IMG/VR virus record: IMGVR_UViG_3300031670_000003
Span: 1 to 41,063 of that record
DNA from: a virus
DNA length: 41,063 nt
Strand: one strand, 5' to 3'
The notes beneath the pieces are model-generated. The model searched no databases. It was not told the origin of the DNA and saw only the letters and a program-made list of their open reading frames with translations. A program made the position numbers and the translations under genes. This document shows positions 1-7,390 of the stretch, piece after piece. Within the stretch, counting starts at the first letter, position 1. Each line of letters opens with the position of its first letter.

Positions 1-119
1 CGGAGCCCAGGGGGTCGTGTCCCCCAGTTCCCCCGTTCCGGCCTCCCAGGGGACAACCACGGGCCTGGATATAGGCCCTGTGGTCGCGGGGTGGGCTCCG
101 GGATCTGCCGCGGGGGTGG
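1..119. repeat. terminal direct repeat (circular overlap), left copy
   Basis: These 119 bases are identical to 40945-41063. The repeat lies inside one gene whose reading frame is continuous across the join. This is what an assembler leaves at the ends of a circular or circularly permuted molecule; a true short terminal repeat is possible but less likely because it would sit inside a coding region. Confidence 0.93.
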
Positions 120-199
120 GTGGGACGGGGATCAGTCCCACGGTCGCCGTGGTCGGGGGGCTGGGGGCACTGGCTGCCCTGTACGCGGTGCTGAGCTAG
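1..199 (+). CDS. virion-type peptidoglycan hydrolase, 3' part (continues from 40556)
   Basis: This is the C-terminal part of the gene that begins at 40556 and crosses the circular junction. Joined, it gives 195 residues. This segment carries a low-complexity Gly/Ser/Pro linker followed by a hydrophobic C-terminal stretch (about residues 176-193, Val-Ala-Val-Val-Gly-Gly-Leu-Gly and on) that looks like a membrane anchor. The stop TAG at 197-199 overlaps the stop of the convergent gene at 196-198, so both genes end inside one CTAG. The catalytic domain is described in the entry at 40556. Confidence 0.9.
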   Translation, partial: GAQGVVSPSSPVPASQGTTTGLDIGPVVAGWAPGSAAGVGGTGISPTVAVVGGLGALAALYAVLS

Positions 200-420
200 G
201 GACGGCCGATGTCCTGCGCCTCGGCCTCGGTTGGGGGATGTGGCAGCGCCTCGATCTGGTCGGCCAGTTCGCGCATCGTGTCCCACGCGGCGTCAATCGC
301 TTCGAAGGCTTCATCTTCTTCCGCCGATTCGATGGGAGCGTCCAGGTATCTCCGATGCCAGCGCCACCACTCCAGCACCGCATCGGCCAGTTGCTCGCGC
401 AGTTCAGATTTGGTTGGCAT
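196..420 (-). CDS. small acidic helical protein, unknown
   Basis: A 74-residue, strongly acidic, Trp-rich, probably all-helical protein with a run of Glu/Asp around residues 32-40. I do not recognise a family. It is the last gene of the long leftward transcription unit and overlaps the end of the upstream gene by 17 bases. It meets the rightward hydrolase gene tail to tail, with no visible terminator hairpin between them. Because the overlap is tight and the frame follows local codon use, I take it as real. Confidence 0.6.
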   Translation of the reverse strand: MPTKSELREQLADAVLEWWRWHRRYLDAPIESAEEDEAFEAIDAAWDTMRELADQIEALPHPPTEAEAQDIGRP

Positions 421-1087
421 TGCCCGCTCCCTTTTCCCTCTCGCGCCGCTGGTAGTCAGCCTCGCGGATGAGAGTCGCGAGGCACAATCCTAGGGCGTAG
501 TGCTGCCACTTCCCGCACACATCGCGCCCGGCCCGGTTCGATTGCCGTAGGCAGTAATGGCACACTGCCGCGCAGTCCCGCTCCAACTGTGCGCGCTCCG
601 CTTCGGCCAGCGCCTTTGCGTGCTCGGCAGTCAGGCTCTCGATCTCCCGATACATAGCGCAGATGGCGTCGGCGTGATTGTGCGCCGCTTCTCGATCTCG
701 CAGTGCGGCGTCTTTTAGCTGCTGGCGCATTTCCTTCACATCGATGGCTGGCCCTTCGTAAACAGGATCAACCATCACGGCGAACAGCTCATTCAGGAAC
801 GATCCTGTATGCCGGATATGCTCGTCGAATGCGGCCTTCACACGCGCGATCTCCGCGTCCAAAGTTTTAAAAATGTCGGCGTGCTTGCGAAGCACAAATT
901 CCTGCAACGCAATGTGCTGCTGCCGTGCGTTTTTGAGTTGCGTGATCTCCTGATCCTTGGCCGCGCAGTGCGGGCAACCAGCTTGTGCCGCGACCGGGTA
1001 GCAGACAGGACACTGCTGCTGTGTGCTGTACCAAGCGTGGTACGCGCAGACCGTTGTTCCCTCCGGCGGTTTCTGTTCACTCGCCAT
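404..1087 (-). CDS. zinc-motif coiled-coil protein, paralog of the gene at 2286
   Basis: A 227-residue protein beginning Met-Ala-Ser-Glu-Gln-Lys-Pro-Pro-Glu-Gly, preceded by a GGGAGGG ribosome site. Near the N-terminus it has Cys pairs (CPVC at about residue 26 and CPHC at about 38) that could bind zinc. A long helical, coiled-coil-like segment (residues 45-165) follows, then more Cys/His residues near the C-terminus. The N-terminal decapeptide and the CPHCAAKD segment are nearly identical in the protein at 2286-2984, so the two are paralogs. Function is unknown. Confidence 0.75.
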   Translation of the reverse strand: MASEQKPPEGTTVCAYHAWYSTQQQCPVCYPVAAQAGCPHCAAKDQEITQLKNARQQHIALQEFVLRKHADIFKTLDAEIARVKAAFDEHIRHTGSFLNELFAVMVDPVYEGPAIDVKEMRQQLKDAALRDREAAHNHADAICAMYREIESLTAEHAKALAEAERAQLERDCAAVCHYCLRQSNRAGRDVCGKWQHYALGLCLATLIREADYQRREREKGAGNANQI

Positions 1088-1310
1088 CGCTCCCTCCCTT
1101 CTTCATCTTCCCGTCTGGCCCGATGAACACCGAGCAGGCCCACGATTGCCAGCCGTGCTCCGCGATGCAGGCGTCGGCCTTCTCTTTGGTGTAGTACATA
1201 ATGGGGCTTACCAGACCGAAGCCGCCTCCCTTTTTGGCCGGTTTCCTCACGATGGACCAGTACCCTCTACGGGTCGGTGGCCTAGGAACTCTAACGATAT
1301 TTTTCGGCAT
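1077..1310 (-). CDS. small hypothetical protein
   Basis: About 77 residues, starting at the Met of Met-Pro-Lys-Asn-Ile. It contains a Lys/Gly-rich loop and an Ala-Cys-Ile-Ala-Glu-His segment. Its last residues, Lys-Gly-Gly-Ser-Asp-Gly-Glu, are encoded by the DNA that also carries the ribosome site and first codons of the next gene (11-base overlap). The same C-terminal heptapeptide and overlap recur at 2974-2984. No family recognised. A longer in-frame extension upstream exists but lacks a good ribosome site. Confidence 0.6.
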   Translation of the reverse strand: MPKNIVRVPRPPTRRGYWSIVRKPAKKGGGFGLVSPIMYYTKEKADACIAEHGWQSWACSVFIGPDGKMKKGGSDGE

Positions 1311-1458
1311 TGGCCTTCTCCTTCTCTGCAACGAACTTCTTCCCCGCCTCGATGCGCTCGCGGTGCGGATGCTTGACACTGAAAAGGAAGCTGCGCAGGT
1401 CGGCGCATTGAAAACCAACCTCGGATCGGCATGTCGGACATTTGACAAACCGGGCCAT
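1291..1458 (-). CDS. small zinc-ribbon-like protein
   Basis: About 55 residues from the Met of Met-Ala-Arg-Phe. It contains a Cys-Pro-Thr-Cys knuckle near residue 7 and a second Cys about ten residues later, then a basic, Glu/Lys-rich C-terminus. It begins four bases after the stop of the gene at 1463 and overlaps the next gene by 20 bases. Resembles short phage Cys-pair proteins of unknown role. Confidence 0.5.
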   Translation of the reverse strand: MARFVKCPTCRSEVGFQCADLRSFLFSVKHPHRERIEAGKKFVAEKEKANAEKYR

Positions 1459-1462
1459 CCAC

Positions 1463-1636
1463 TCAGCCTTGTTTGGCACTGATAGCCTCCCTCGCCTTTG
1501 CCACCGCCGCCACCAGGGCGGCCAGCTCCAGGTTGACCGGTTCTCGCGGCGGAGCGAAGCCGGCTGCCTCAGCGGCTTCCAGGACGTCAACGAGAGCCTC
1601 GACTATCCTGGCGTTCACTTCAGCTTTGATCGGCAT
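1463..1636 (-). CDS. small Ala-rich helical protein, unknown
   Basis: A 57-codon frame starting Met-Pro-Ile-Lys-Ala-Glu-Val-Asn and ending Ala-Lys-Gln-Gly. It fills the gap between its neighbours, overlaps the upstream gene by 17 bases and stops just before the next start. The composition (Ala, Val, Glu, Leu) predicts two amphipathic helices. No family recognised. Support comes from context and reading-frame fit rather than homology. Confidence 0.5.
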   Translation of the reverse strand: MPIKAEVNARIVEALVDVLEAAEAAGFAPPREPVNLELAALVAAVAKAREAISAKQG

Positions 1637-1901
1637 TCAGCACCTCCCTCGCCTTCTTGGCGGCGGCGTCAATGGGGCGCAATTCCTGTCCCTCGTAGAA
1701 CGTCTTGCCCCGATTGGCTTCCTCCACCGCCTCCAGCAGCTTGACCAGGGCCGCGTGCTCGGTGCGAAGGGCGTCGAGTTCGACGAGTAGGTCGGTGATC
1801 GCGTCCCGCAAATCCAGGATTAGGACCAAAAAATCGGTGGCGGCGGTCCTCCCCCCCACGCCCCGAATCTCCTCCATCCTCTCCTCACTCAGTCGCGGCA
1901 T
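1620..1901 (-). CDS. small coiled-coil protein, unknown
   Basis: About 93 residues from the Met of Met-Pro-Arg-Leu-Ser-Glu-Glu-Arg. A heptad-like Leu/Val/Ile pattern through residues 22-62 (Leu-Val-Leu-Ile-Leu-Asp-Leu and on) suggests a coiled coil. It overlaps both neighbours. A longer upstream frame is Arg/Gly-rich and looks non-coding. Function not recognised. Confidence 0.55.
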   Translation of the reverse strand: MPRLSEERMEEIRGVGGRTAATDFLVLILDLRDAITDLLVELDALRTEHAALVKLLEAVEEANRGKTFYEGQELRPIDAAAKKAREVLNADQS

Positions 1902-2302
1902 GGTTCCTCCTCCGGCAACGGGCCGATCTCGCGCCAGTGCAGCACGGTTGCCCCGCTGTCCCATCCCCACTCGCCGACAGCACCACGGTAAGGAAAAAAT
2001 ACCCATTCGTCCGTGGACGGGTCAGGCGCGCCGGCGTCCATCGTCGCGCACCACGCTTGACGCGATTCGGGCGCACGCTCGCTCATCCGCGTCCATCCGT
2101 GCCGCTTGTCCACCCGCTTGGCCTCTGCGATGGCGGCGTTGAGCCAGCAATCAGGTGCGTGCCGGGGCGATGTACGCCACTTAACACCGCAACAGCGCGA
2201 TACGGTCCAGTCGCTTTCGTCGCCGGTCCAACCGCCCGCACGCCTCAGTACAAGCTCGATCACCCGCAACTGCTCCAGCGTCAGTTCAGCTTTTCCGTTC
2301 AT
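1889..2302 (-). CDS. hypothetical protein, DUF551-like C-terminal half
   Basis: A 137-residue protein starting at Met-Asn-Gly-Lys-Ala-Glu-Leu. The first half is helical and contains Cys-Cys. The second half has the pattern (Arg-Met-Ser-Glu-Arg-Ala-Pro-Glu, then Val-Leu-His-Trp-Arg-Glu-Ile near the end) seen in DUF551-type phage proteins, which carry an ERxPE start and a HWxPLPE end. The match is by eye and partial. It overlaps the upstream gene by 17 bases. Confidence 0.6.
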   Translation of the reverse strand: MNGKAELTLEQLRVIELVLRRAGGWTGDESDWTVSRCCGVKWRTSPRHAPDCWLNAAIAEAKRVDKRHGWTRMSERAPESRQAWCATMDAGAPDPSTDEWVFFPYRGAVGEWGWDSGATVLHWREIGPLPEEEPCRD

Positions 2303-2984
2303 GCTTGGCCTCCTTCTCCCCACTACCCGCCTCCAGCCACTTGGCGTCGAAGGCTGCGCGGAGGGGGGAGGCCGCGCACGAGCAAGTCAAGCCATACTCG
2401 TTAACCACGTGTCGGCCGCTCGCGTTTAATACCAGGCGCCTACAGGCAAGGCATGCTATTTTGCACGCCATCTCCAGCACCTCCCGCCGTGCCTGCTGGA
2501 TGGCCTTGTTGAAGTCAGCCGCGATGGGGGCCTGCTCCCACGCCTTGGCGTATTCCTCTAGGGTCGCGATCTCCTCTTTGAGCCGGGAATTTTCGGTCAA
2601 CGCGGCGCCCGCCAATTTGCTTTGCCCGTCCATTGCGTTTTGGGCAGCAGCAAGCTGCCCCGCAAGCCGATCGATCTCCAGGTCCTTGGCCGCGCAGTGC
2701 GGGCAGGGCGATTCAACAGCATCCGCACCGCAGGACGTGCAGCAGCCATCCTCGTCGGCCGCCCCGGGAATGCCGGGAGAGCACGTGCATGTCCAGGAGG
2801 ACGGCTTGGCCTCGGGCTCGATGGCGCGGGAGTATAGGAAGCGGTCATTCCAATTAGAGTGGACCGGAAAACGGGCAGCCCAGTGAAAGCTTGGATCGGT
2901 GACCGGGTGCGCCCAGTCCCCGAACCTGACAGCCTCGCCGGTCAGCCACCTCCGCCCCTCCGGCGGTTTCGGTTCACTCGCCAT
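2286..2984 (-). CDS. zinc-motif coiled-coil protein, paralog of the gene at 404
   Basis: A 232-residue protein beginning Met-Ala-Ser-Glu-Pro-Lys-Pro-Pro-Glu-Gly, almost the same as the protein at 404-1087. Near residue 65-95 it is Cys-rich (CTC, CCTSC, CPHC), followed by the shared Ala-Ala-Lys-Asp segment and a coiled-coil stretch, then two further Cys pairs. The central similarity suggests duplication of a zinc-binding head plus coiled coil. The start is fixed by the GGGAGGG ribosome site, inside the last codons of the upstream gene. Unknown role. Confidence 0.75.
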   Translation of the reverse strand: MASEPKPPEGRRWLTGEAVRFGDWAHPVTDPSFHWAARFPVHSNWNDRFLYSRAIEPEAKPSSWTCTCSPGIPGAADEDGCCTSCGADAVESPCPHCAAKDLEIDRLAGQLAAAQNAMDGQSKLAGAALTENSRLKEEIATLEEYAKAWEQAPIAADFNKAIQQARREVLEMACKIACLACRRLVLNASGRHVVNEYGLTCSCAASPLRAAFDAKWLEAGSGEKEAKHERKS

Positions 2985-3453
2985 CGCTCCCTCCCTTCTC
3001 CACCGGCGTGAACACCGCGCGGTACGATCCCGCATCCCGGCGCCGCCAGTTCAGCGTATCCACCGCATCCTTCAACAGCTCCCGATCAACCCCGGACGCC
3101 AGCAGGGCATCGAGGAACTCGCTGAACATCTTCAGTGTGATCGGGCTGGGGACGGATTTGCAACTCAGCACAGTGCCGTCGCCCAGGTCAACGGCTTTCA
3201 CCCCAGCGGAGCACTCCAAATACCAAGAGATCCCCTGAGCGGCGTCCGCAGCCTCCTTGTGTGCCAGCACAGCGGCCGCGCGGGCCTCCTCCAGCCGCCG
3301 GCACTTCTCCAGCACGAGGTAGAAGTCCCCATTGCAGGCCAAGGCCGGGATCTCCTCCAGGGGCACCGGCGCCGATGCGGGCCGGGTTCCGGTTTCGGGT
3401 TTCGGTTTCAGTGCCGTCGTTGTCTCCGCCGCGTTGTTCTTGCGCTTTGCCAT
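2974..3453 (-). CDS. hypothetical protein ending in KGGSDGE
   Basis: A 159-residue protein with a Lys/Ala/Pro-rich N-terminus and a helical middle, preceded by a near-perfect AAAGGAGG ribosome site. Its C-terminal Lys-Gly-Gly-Ser-Asp-Gly-Glu repeats that of the gene at 1077, because the overlap with the following MASE-type gene has been duplicated as a unit. It follows the methyltransferase gene by 11 bases. No domain recognised. Confidence 0.7.
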   Translation of the reverse strand: MAKRKNNAAETTTALKPKPETGTRPASAPVPLEEIPALACNGDFYLVLEKCRRLEEARAAAVLAHKEAADAAQGISWYLECSAGVKAVDLGDGTVLSCKSVPSPITLKMFSEFLDALLASGVDRELLKDAVDTLNWRRRDAGSYRAVFTPVEKGGSDGE

Positions 3454-3464
3454 CCCAACCTCCT

Positions 3465-4271
3465 TTAGAAGTTCATCCAGAGGGATTCAGTCCGCTCCCT
3501 CGCCCCGTCAGCCATCGCCTTCCTGTCCTCCCGCCGCCAGCCCCCGTACAGGGCATCGTAGAGATCACATCGGTAGCCCGACACCATCACCCTGGACGGG
3601 TGATCCAGCGCCACCAGCGCCAGCTCGCAGTGGTCCTCGTCGGTCATTTCGTGAATGTAGCCGGAGCGCGCGCCGCGGCCCGCCCCACGCCCACGAGTGC
3701 TGTGGGGGTAGGGAGGGTCCAAGTAGACAAGCCCGGCCGGATCCCGGTGAGTGGCCAGCAATTGCAGCGCGGGCCTGTTCTCAATGGTCACTCCCCGCAA
3801 CCGCTCGGCGATCTCCAACACCACCGGCGGGAAGTTGGCCCAGTCGCCTGCGGGGGTTGAGTATGATCTGGTCACGTTGGCTCGGAATCCGCTACCGGCC
3901 ACGCGGTTGACCGAATTTGAGCCGAACCCCATGTAGGATCGCACGAGCATATGACGCGCCAGCTCAAAAGGGTCACTGGACACCTCAAACGCCTCATAGT
4001 ATTCGTCGCGGGCGTAGGGGGTCATCTCCAATGCTCGCGCCAGTTCTACGGGACGCTCTCGGATCACCCGGAACAGATTCACCACCTCGCCGTCCAGGTC
4101 GTTGTACACCTCGCTGTAGCTGCGGGGCTTGCGCAGCAGAACGCTCGCCGCGCCTCCGTAGGGTTCAACATAGATGCGGTGCTCAGGCATGAAGGAGATG
4201 ATCCACGGCGCCAGCCTCCATTTGCCCCCGTGGTAGCGGAGCGCCGGACGAGATGGAGACGCAGCGCTCAC
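3465..4271 (-). CDS. dam: D12-class N6-adenine DNA methyltransferase (Dam-like)
   Basis: A 268-residue enzyme expected to transfer a methyl group from S-adenosylmethionine to adenine N6 in DNA. Hallmarks of the D12/Dam class: the N-terminal Arg-Tyr-His-Gly-Gly-Lys motif (residues 12-17), the cofactor loop Tyr-Val-Glu-Pro-Tyr-Gly-Gly (34-40) and the catalytic Asp-Pro-Pro-Tyr (185-188). Length is normal. The start is a GTG overlapping the polymerase stop by four bases, so it is translationally coupled to replication. It may protect phage DNA from host restriction; target specificity cannot be read here. Confidence 0.93.
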   Translation of the reverse strand: MSAASPSRPALRYHGGKWRLAPWIISFMPEHRIYVEPYGGAASVLLRKPRSYSEVYNDLDGEVVNLFRVIRERPVELARALEMTPYARDEYYEAFEVSSDPFELARHMLVRSYMGFGSNSVNRVAGSGFRANVTRSYSTPAGDWANFPPVVLEIAERLRGVTIENRPALQLLATHRDPAGLVYLDPPYPHSTRGRGAGRGARSGYIHEMTDEDHCELALVALDHPSRVMVSGYRCDLYDALYGGWRREDRKAMADGARERTESLWMNF

Positions 4272-5563
4272 TTCTCAATCTCTCCCCACGTCGGCCCCGC
4301 CCCGTACTTGCTGGCCACGGGCACGATCATCTTCCCCTCCCCCGCCGCGGCCAGCAGATCCCCCGCCATTCCCCCGAACACGTCCACCAGCTCCAGGGGG
4401 ATCTCAAACAGCAGCTCATCGTGGACCTGCAACAGCGGCTCGCAGCCCATCGAACTCCACACGTCCCACTGGCTCCATATCTTCGCCATGCCCGTTTTGA
4501 TGATCCCCTGCGCCCCGCCCTGGATCGGGTGGTTCACGATCTCCCTCAGCCCCTCCGCCCTGATCCTCTCCACGCTGGACACCCCTTGCGGGTAGTACCT
4601 GCGCCGGCCCCACATGTCTTCAATCCACCCCACCCGCCGCGCGTGGGAGCGGTTCTCGTCCTTCCAGTCCCTCACCGCTGGCCGCGCATCGTGCCACCGG
4701 GCCACGAACTGCTCAGCCTCCCCTTCGGTGTACCTGATCCTCTTCGCCTGGTCGCGGTAGATGCCATAGAGCCGGAACTGATCGAGAAGGCCGCGGCCCC
4801 CCATATCGTTCAGCACTCCGAACCCCACCGTCTTGCCGATCTGCCTCTGCCCGGCGTCCACCCCGCCCGCCGGGATGGAGAAGCAATCGGCCGCGCTGAT
4901 CCGGTGGATATCGTTCTCCGGGTTCTTGGGATCGTCCACCGCCCGCCAGAACAGCGCCACCATGCCATCGTCGCCCGACTCCGATGCGGTCACGCGCATC
5001 TCAATTTGGTCCAAGTCAATCGAGAAGATCGCCTTTCCCGCCGACGCCACGAATCCCTCCCGGACCCGGCGCCCGATCTTGCTCCGGGTGGGAATGGCGA
5101 GCAGGTTCAACCTCTTGGGGTGGCTCGCCGCCAGCCGCCCGGTGGGGACGCGGGTGATGCGGAGATCGGGATGCACCCGCCCATCGGAGTCCGCGCAGAT
5201 CGGTATGCGGTCCACATAGCGGACCTTGAGCACGTGCAGCTCGCGGTAGTCAAGGATCATGTCCACGACAGGGTGCGTGTCCCGGAGCCCGCTCAGCACC
5301 TTGTCGTCAGCCTGCCACTGCCCGGTGCGGGTCTTGCGCGGCTCAGGCAGGCCTAGATCCCCGAAGAGGAACTGGCCCACTTGCGGGGCCGAGTTGGGGT
5401 TGAGGAACCTGCCTACGGATGATGTGATCTCGGCCTGCTTAGCTTCGAGGAGCCCGGCCAGTTCGCGGGAGAAGGCGGCGAAGAAGGCGGGGGAGATCAG
5501 CATCCCGGTGGACTGCATCCGGTCCACCATCGGGATCACGGCGTGGTCGAGATCGAGGATCAT
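4268..5563 (-). CDS. polA: family A DNA polymerase, polymerase domain only
   Basis: A 431-residue protein holding only the palm/fingers/thumb part of a Pol I-type enzyme. Motif A is Ser-Ile-Asp-Leu-Asp-Gln-Ile-Glu (Asp173, Glu178). The O-helix has Arg230, Lys234 and Phe238, matching E. coli Arg754, Lys758 and Phe762. Motif C is Val-His-Asp-Glu (371-373). The position equal to E. coli Tyr766 is Asn242, which is unusual. There is no 3'-5' or 5'-3' exonuclease domain; the proofreading exonuclease is probably supplied by the gene at 7404. The ATG overlaps the upstream stop (ATGA). Long Arg/Gly-rich frame extension upstream is another gene's shadow. Confidence 0.95.
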   Translation of the reverse strand: MILDLDHAVIPMVDRMQSTGMLISPAFFAAFSRELAGLLEAKQAEITSSVGRFLNPNSAPQVGQFLFGDLGLPEPRKTRTGQWQADDKVLSGLRDTHPVVDMILDYRELHVLKVRYVDRIPICADSDGRVHPDLRITRVPTGRLAASHPKRLNLLAIPTRSKIGRRVREGFVASAGKAIFSIDLDQIEMRVTASESGDDGMVALFWRAVDDPKNPENDIHRISAADCFSIPAGGVDAGQRQIGKTVGFGVLNDMGGRGLLDQFRLYGIYRDQAKRIRYTEGEAEQFVARWHDARPAVRDWKDENRSHARRVGWIEDMWGRRRYYPQGVSSVERIRAEGLREIVNHPIQGGAQGIIKTGMAKIWSQWDVWSSMGCEPLLQVHDELLFEIPLELVDVFGGMAGDLLAAAGEGKMIVPVASKYGAGPTWGEIEK

Positions 5564-5982
5564 GGCCGGTACACCACCACCGCGCATGGGAACGGCGCCG
5601 CGGCCGTGCAGCCCTCGAACTTGATGCGCCCGCGGATGTACCGGATCTCCGGCTCCACCGCCAGCACGCACTCGTGCCACCAGGCGGTGTCCGTCCGGGC
5701 CGGCACCAGCGCCACCACCAGAGCCCCGTTGGCCCAGCTCTGAACGGCCTTGTTCATCCACAGCGGGATCGCGCGGCCGTAGGGTGGGTTCATGAATACC
5801 CGCTCCTGTCCCCAGTCCTGCTCCAGCCCGTTGTCGGCTTCGGTGTAGAACTTGGGGCACTTCGCGTTGTCGGGGGATGCGCACGGGTCCAGGGTAAAGT
5901 CGAACTCTCGATCCAGCTCCAGGAAGAACTCCCAGGGGGTTCCGTAGTCTGTGCGGACGCTGCTGAGCAGAGCTGGATTCAC
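5560..5982 (-). CDS. phage DNA N-6-adenine methyltransferase (Dam, PF05869-like)
   Basis: A 140-residue protein of the small phage adenine methyltransferase family. It shows the usual order: Thr-Pro-Trp-Glu-Phe-Phe (15-20), Leu-Asp-Pro-Cys-Ala (31-35), and the catalytic Asn-Pro-Pro-Tyr (65-68), followed by Val-Pro-Ala-Arg-Thr-Asp-Thr and Trp-His. Start is GTG at 5982, overlapping the upstream stop by four bases. It is the second adenine methyltransferase of the genome and sits directly upstream of the polymerase gene. Confidence 0.9.
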   Translation of the reverse strand: MNPALLSSVRTDYGTPWEFFLELDREFDFTLDPCASPDNAKCPKFYTEADNGLEQDWGQERVFMNPPYGRAIPLWMNKAVQSWANGALVVALVPARTDTAWWHECVLAVEPEIRYIRGRIKFEGCTAAAPFPCAVVVYRP

Positions 5983-6182
5983 AGCCCCCTCGAATCCCTG
6001 AACGCCAGATCCTTGCCGACCTGCACGCCCAGCGCGAATCCCGCCTGGCGCAGATCCCGCGCCGCGATTCCATCCACGAGGCGCGAATCCAGGCCCAGGT
6101 TGAAGGCTTCGAGCTGGATCTCCCGCACGCGCCAGCGCACCGGCGGGGGGTTGATGATCCAATTTGCGATTCGCCTTTTCAT
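5979..6182 (-). CDS. small basic protein, unknown
   Basis: 67 residues beginning Met-Lys-Arg-Arg-Ile-Ala-Asn-Trp. It is basic and likely helical, coupled on both sides by ATGA and GTGA overlaps to the SLOG-fold gene and the methyltransferase gene. No family recognised; small size and position suggest an accessory to the DNA-modification or replication block. Confidence 0.6.
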   Translation of the reverse strand: MKRRIANWIINPPPVRWRVREIQLEAFNLGLDSRLVDGIAARDLRQAGFALGVQVGKDLAFRDSRGL

Positions 6183-6538
6183 GGTTTGACCACTTCCGTC
6201 GGCACCCCCGCCGTCTCTGAGATCCTTATCATGTTCTTGGTCCCGCTGCTTTTGCCGTCCCAGAACGCTAGCACAACATCGGGCTTGCCAAACTTGAGCA
6301 TTTCGCGGTTGCGGATCAGGCCAGCAATGGCCCCGTTTTTGCTCCAATCTGCTGGGTACGTTTCAACCGGAATCCCGAACAGTTCTGCCGTCTCTCTCCC
6401 CAGACGATCTGCACCTCGCGCCCCGCCTTCGATCACGGCCTCGCACTCCCAGCCGTGGCGGGCAAGGCAATCAACGAACCCATCCACGAATTTTTGCTGA
6501 TCCCTCCATGTTCGGCTCCCACAGATCAGCAGCCTCAC
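6179..6538 (-). CDS. SLOG-fold protein (DUF2493/YspA-like)
   Basis: A 119-residue Rossmann-like protein of the cpYpsA-related SLOG group, thought to bind nucleotides or nucleotide-derived ligands. Visible hallmarks: an N-terminal strand ending Ile-Cys-Gly-Ser-Arg-Thr (residues 5-10), the glycine-rich Glu-Gly-Gly-Ala-Arg-Gly-Ala-Asp (about 38-45), Asn-Arg-Glu-Met near 78, and a C-terminal Phe-Trp-Asp-Gly-Lys-Ser-Ser-Gly-Thr. The start is GTG, forming a GTGA overlap with the gene at 6535. A longer upstream frame is a shadow of that gene. Confidence 0.85.
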   Translation of the reverse strand: MRLLICGSRTWRDQQKFVDGFVDCLARHGWECEAVIEGGARGADRLGRETAELFGIPVETYPADWSKNGAIAGLIRNREMLKFGKPDVVLAFWDGKSSGTKNMIRISETAGVPTEVVKP

Positions 6539-6756
6539 CGCTTGCCCCTCTCCCGCGCCTGGATGTGCAGTATCCGGTCCAGCAGCGCGTTCTGGACCTG
6601 CTCGGCCGCGACCATGTTCAGCGCGGACGATCCCCCATTCCCGTCCGAGTCCAGGATGGTGATCTGGATCTCTGTATCCGGCCCGGCGAGCACGAGCAGC
6701 CCCCCGCCGTGCAGGTCCAAGGTGCGGATGGAGTCTGGAGGACTGGAGGCGCTCAT
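6535..6756 (-). CDS. small hypothetical protein with MSAS start
   Basis: 73 residues. The middle is beta-like (Leu-Asp-Leu-His-Gly-Gly-Gly-Leu-Leu-Val-Leu-Ala-Gly) and the C-terminus helical with Gln/Leu/Ile. It begins Met-Ser-Ala-Ser, as does the upstream gene, suggesting a shared or duplicated translation start. Four-base overlaps on both sides. Function unknown. Confidence 0.6.
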   Translation of the reverse strand: MSASSPPDSIRTLDLHGGGLLVLAGPDTEIQITILDSDGNGGSSALNMVAAEQVQNALLDRILHIQARERGKR

Positions 6757-7199
6757 TCGGCCTCCGATGTGTCCGGCTCGAACGCCTGGGCGATGTCGAA
6801 GTCAAAGATCCGATCTGCTTCAAACTCGGCCAAATAGGCAGCATCGCCAAGCTTGAATTGCATCCAAGCGTGGACCAAAGAAGCTTGGACCATCGCCCCC
6901 GTTGCCCCAAACTCCCGCAACCCGGAGTGGTCCAGTGCGTACTTCTCCAGTTCCTCTGCCGGTTTGTTGACCGGCCAACAGAGACCGTAGACCTGTGTGA
7001 AGCTCACGAACGTAGGCAGTTCGCGCTCAATGCCGTTCTCTTTGAGCCACTTCAGGGCGCGCGCTTTGATGATCTGACATCCCCACTCATAGCCGCCCGG
7101 CTCTCGCGGCGGAGGGCAGCCTTGTGGGGCGTCTTCGGGAGTGAACCCGGAGATGTCAACGGTTTTTATGACCTGTGGGTTGGAGTTGGAGGCGCTCAT
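6753..7199 (-). CDS. hypothetical protein with MSAS start
   Basis: 148 residues beginning Met-Ser-Ala-Ser-Asn-Ser-Asn. It has a Pro-rich segment near residues 25-35, Trp- and Tyr-containing helices, and an acidic C-terminus rich in Asp/Glu/Phe. Coupled to both neighbours by overlaps of four bases. No recognised family. The frame continues upstream of 7199 but that part is Arg-rich and belongs to another gene. Confidence 0.65.
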   Translation of the reverse strand: MSASNSNPQVIKTVDISGFTPEDAPQGCPPPREPGGYEWGCQIIKARALKWLKENGIERELPTFVSFTQVYGLCWPVNKPAEELEKYALDHSGLREFGATGAMVQASLVHAWMQFKLGDAAYLAEFEADRIFDFDIAQAFEPDTSEAE

Positions 7200-7390
7200 T
7201 GCTTGCCCTTTCCGTTCAGCGCCGGGTCGCGGGTCTCGATCCTCGAAGGCATCAAAGGCACCAGTGTCCCGAAATAGGAGCCGTGACAGAAGTCCCCGCC
7301 CCTGATGCGGTGCGGGGCCGGCGCCGCCTTCCCGTCCCGCTTTATCGTGGCGGGGACGGAGGACTTGCACTGTTCGCACGTAGTCAGCAT
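7196..7390 (-). CDS. small Cys-pair (zinc knuckle) protein
   Basis: 64 residues starting Met-Leu-Thr-Thr-Cys-Glu-Gln-Cys, with a strong AAAGGAGA ribosome site that fixes the start. A second Cys-His pair (Phe-Cys-His-Gly) lies near residue 35, so a single zinc site is plausible. It follows the glycosylase-exonuclease gene by 13 bases and overlaps the next gene by four. Confidence 0.65.
   Translation of the reverse strand: MLTTCEQCKSSVPATIKRDGKAAPAPHRIRGGDFCHGSYFGTLVPLMPSRIETRDPALNGKGKQ

Noticed and set aside
4253-5356. Long rightward open frame opposite the polymerase
   Set aside because: His/Pro/Arg-rich antisense shadow in GC-rich DNA. The polymerase frame on the other strand holds all catalytic motifs.
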